Of a stretch of 64,000 nucleotides of DNA, positions 63,995-64,000 are shown piece after piece (positions within the stretch are counted from its first letter, which is position 1; the number at the start of each line of letters is the position of its first letter). A model generated the notes under the pieces. It had not been told where the DNA came from. It worked only from the letters and a program-made list of their open reading frames with translations, and searched no databases. The stretch comes from Marinobacter panjinensis (lineage in GTDB: Bacteria > Pseudomonadota > Gammaproteobacteria > Pseudomonadales > Oleiphilaceae). A program made the position numbers and the translations under genes. The stretch spans positions 1,116,001 to 1,180,000 of the forward strand of contig NZ_SZYH01000001.1 of assembly GCF_005298175.1 (NCBI RefSeq). The letters are read 5' to 3'.

Positions 63995-64000
63995 ATGCCC
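63995..64000 (+). CDS. Possible start of a rightward gene at the window edge
   Basis: ATGCCC ends the window, preceded by AAGGTGAG at a normal ribosome-site distance. A promoter-like CTGACG-17-TATCCT lies at 63889-63917. Only two codons are visible, so no product can be named. It would be divergent from flhA. Confidence 0.3.

Noticed and set aside
1-64000. CRISPR arrays, insertion sequences, prophage, tRNA or rRNA genes
   Set aside because: I saw no spaced direct repeats, transposase or integrase, phage genes, or tRNA-like cloverleaf ends anywhere in the window.

Overview
This window looks like ordinary chromosomal backbone of a motile, aerobic, probably marine gammaproteobacterium, most likely Marinobacter or a close relative. 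The grounds are the complete sodium-pumping Nqr operon, a PsrA-type fatty-acid regulator, the 180-kDa NAD-glutamate dehydrogenase, System I cytochrome c maturation, and a single polar-flagellum/chemotaxis block with FlhF, FleN, ParC and ParP homologues. From memory, the gene orders match Pseudomonas aeruginosa in three blocks that lie apart there: sth-nqr-gap-mfd-psrA, gdhB-moxR-Bat, and ccm-che-flh. I see no rRNA, tRNA, insertion sequence, prophage, CRISPR array or defence island.

Layout. 1-6.2 kb: start of a short-chain dehydrogenase, dusA, transaldolase, a TerB-domain protein, a type I-beta DAHP synthase, a glycerophosphodiester phosphodiesterase and sthA. 6.3-13.9 kb: nqrABCDEF-apbE-nqrM, read leftward from a promoter about 185 bases ahead of nqrA. 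13.9-19.9 kb: divergent gap and mfd, then csiV. 19.9-24.2 kb: methylthioinosine/methylthioadenosine phosphorylase, an MscS channel, an L,D-transpeptidase, psrA with two operator boxes on its own promoter, and an unknown membrane protein. 24.4-28.4 kb: a riboflavin synthase, the rRNA methyltransferases rlmG and rsmC with a candidate small RNA between them, a 57-residue unrecognised protein and a beta-carbonic anhydrase. 28.5-40.5 kb: gdhB and, divergently, a six-gene MoxR/DUF58/von Willebrand A (Bat-like) operon. 40.5-47.7 kb: ccmABCDEFGHI. 47.8-49.5 kb: a FliK-like protein with a stand-alone FlhB C-terminal domain. 49.5-63.8 kb: one long leftward flagellar/chemotaxis block, flhA-flhF-fleN-fliA-cheY-cheZ-cheA-cheB-motC-motD-parC-parP-cheW-DUF2802.

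How it works together. The flagellar block carries its own regulatory logic: a sigma-54 site ahead of flhA, the sigma-28 gene fliA inside the block, and a near-perfect sigma-28 promoter ahead of parC, so the polar-array genes should be expressed late. CheA carries a long linker with three copies of an acidic DDEFE motif where array-anchoring proteins could dock, and the candidate anchors ParC and ParP are encoded in the same block. Nqr supplies a sodium gradient, ApbE and NqrM mature that enzyme, and SthA balances NADH and NADPH. The Bat-like operon is a MoxR-chaperone/VWA envelope system of poorly known function.

The least explained material is non-coding or small: the candidate small RNA at 26.2 kb, the 57-residue ORF at 27.5 kb, the mutually exclusive hairpins between parP and cheW, and the long hairpin between nqrM and sthA. 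I found no clear sign of an entirely new multi-gene system.
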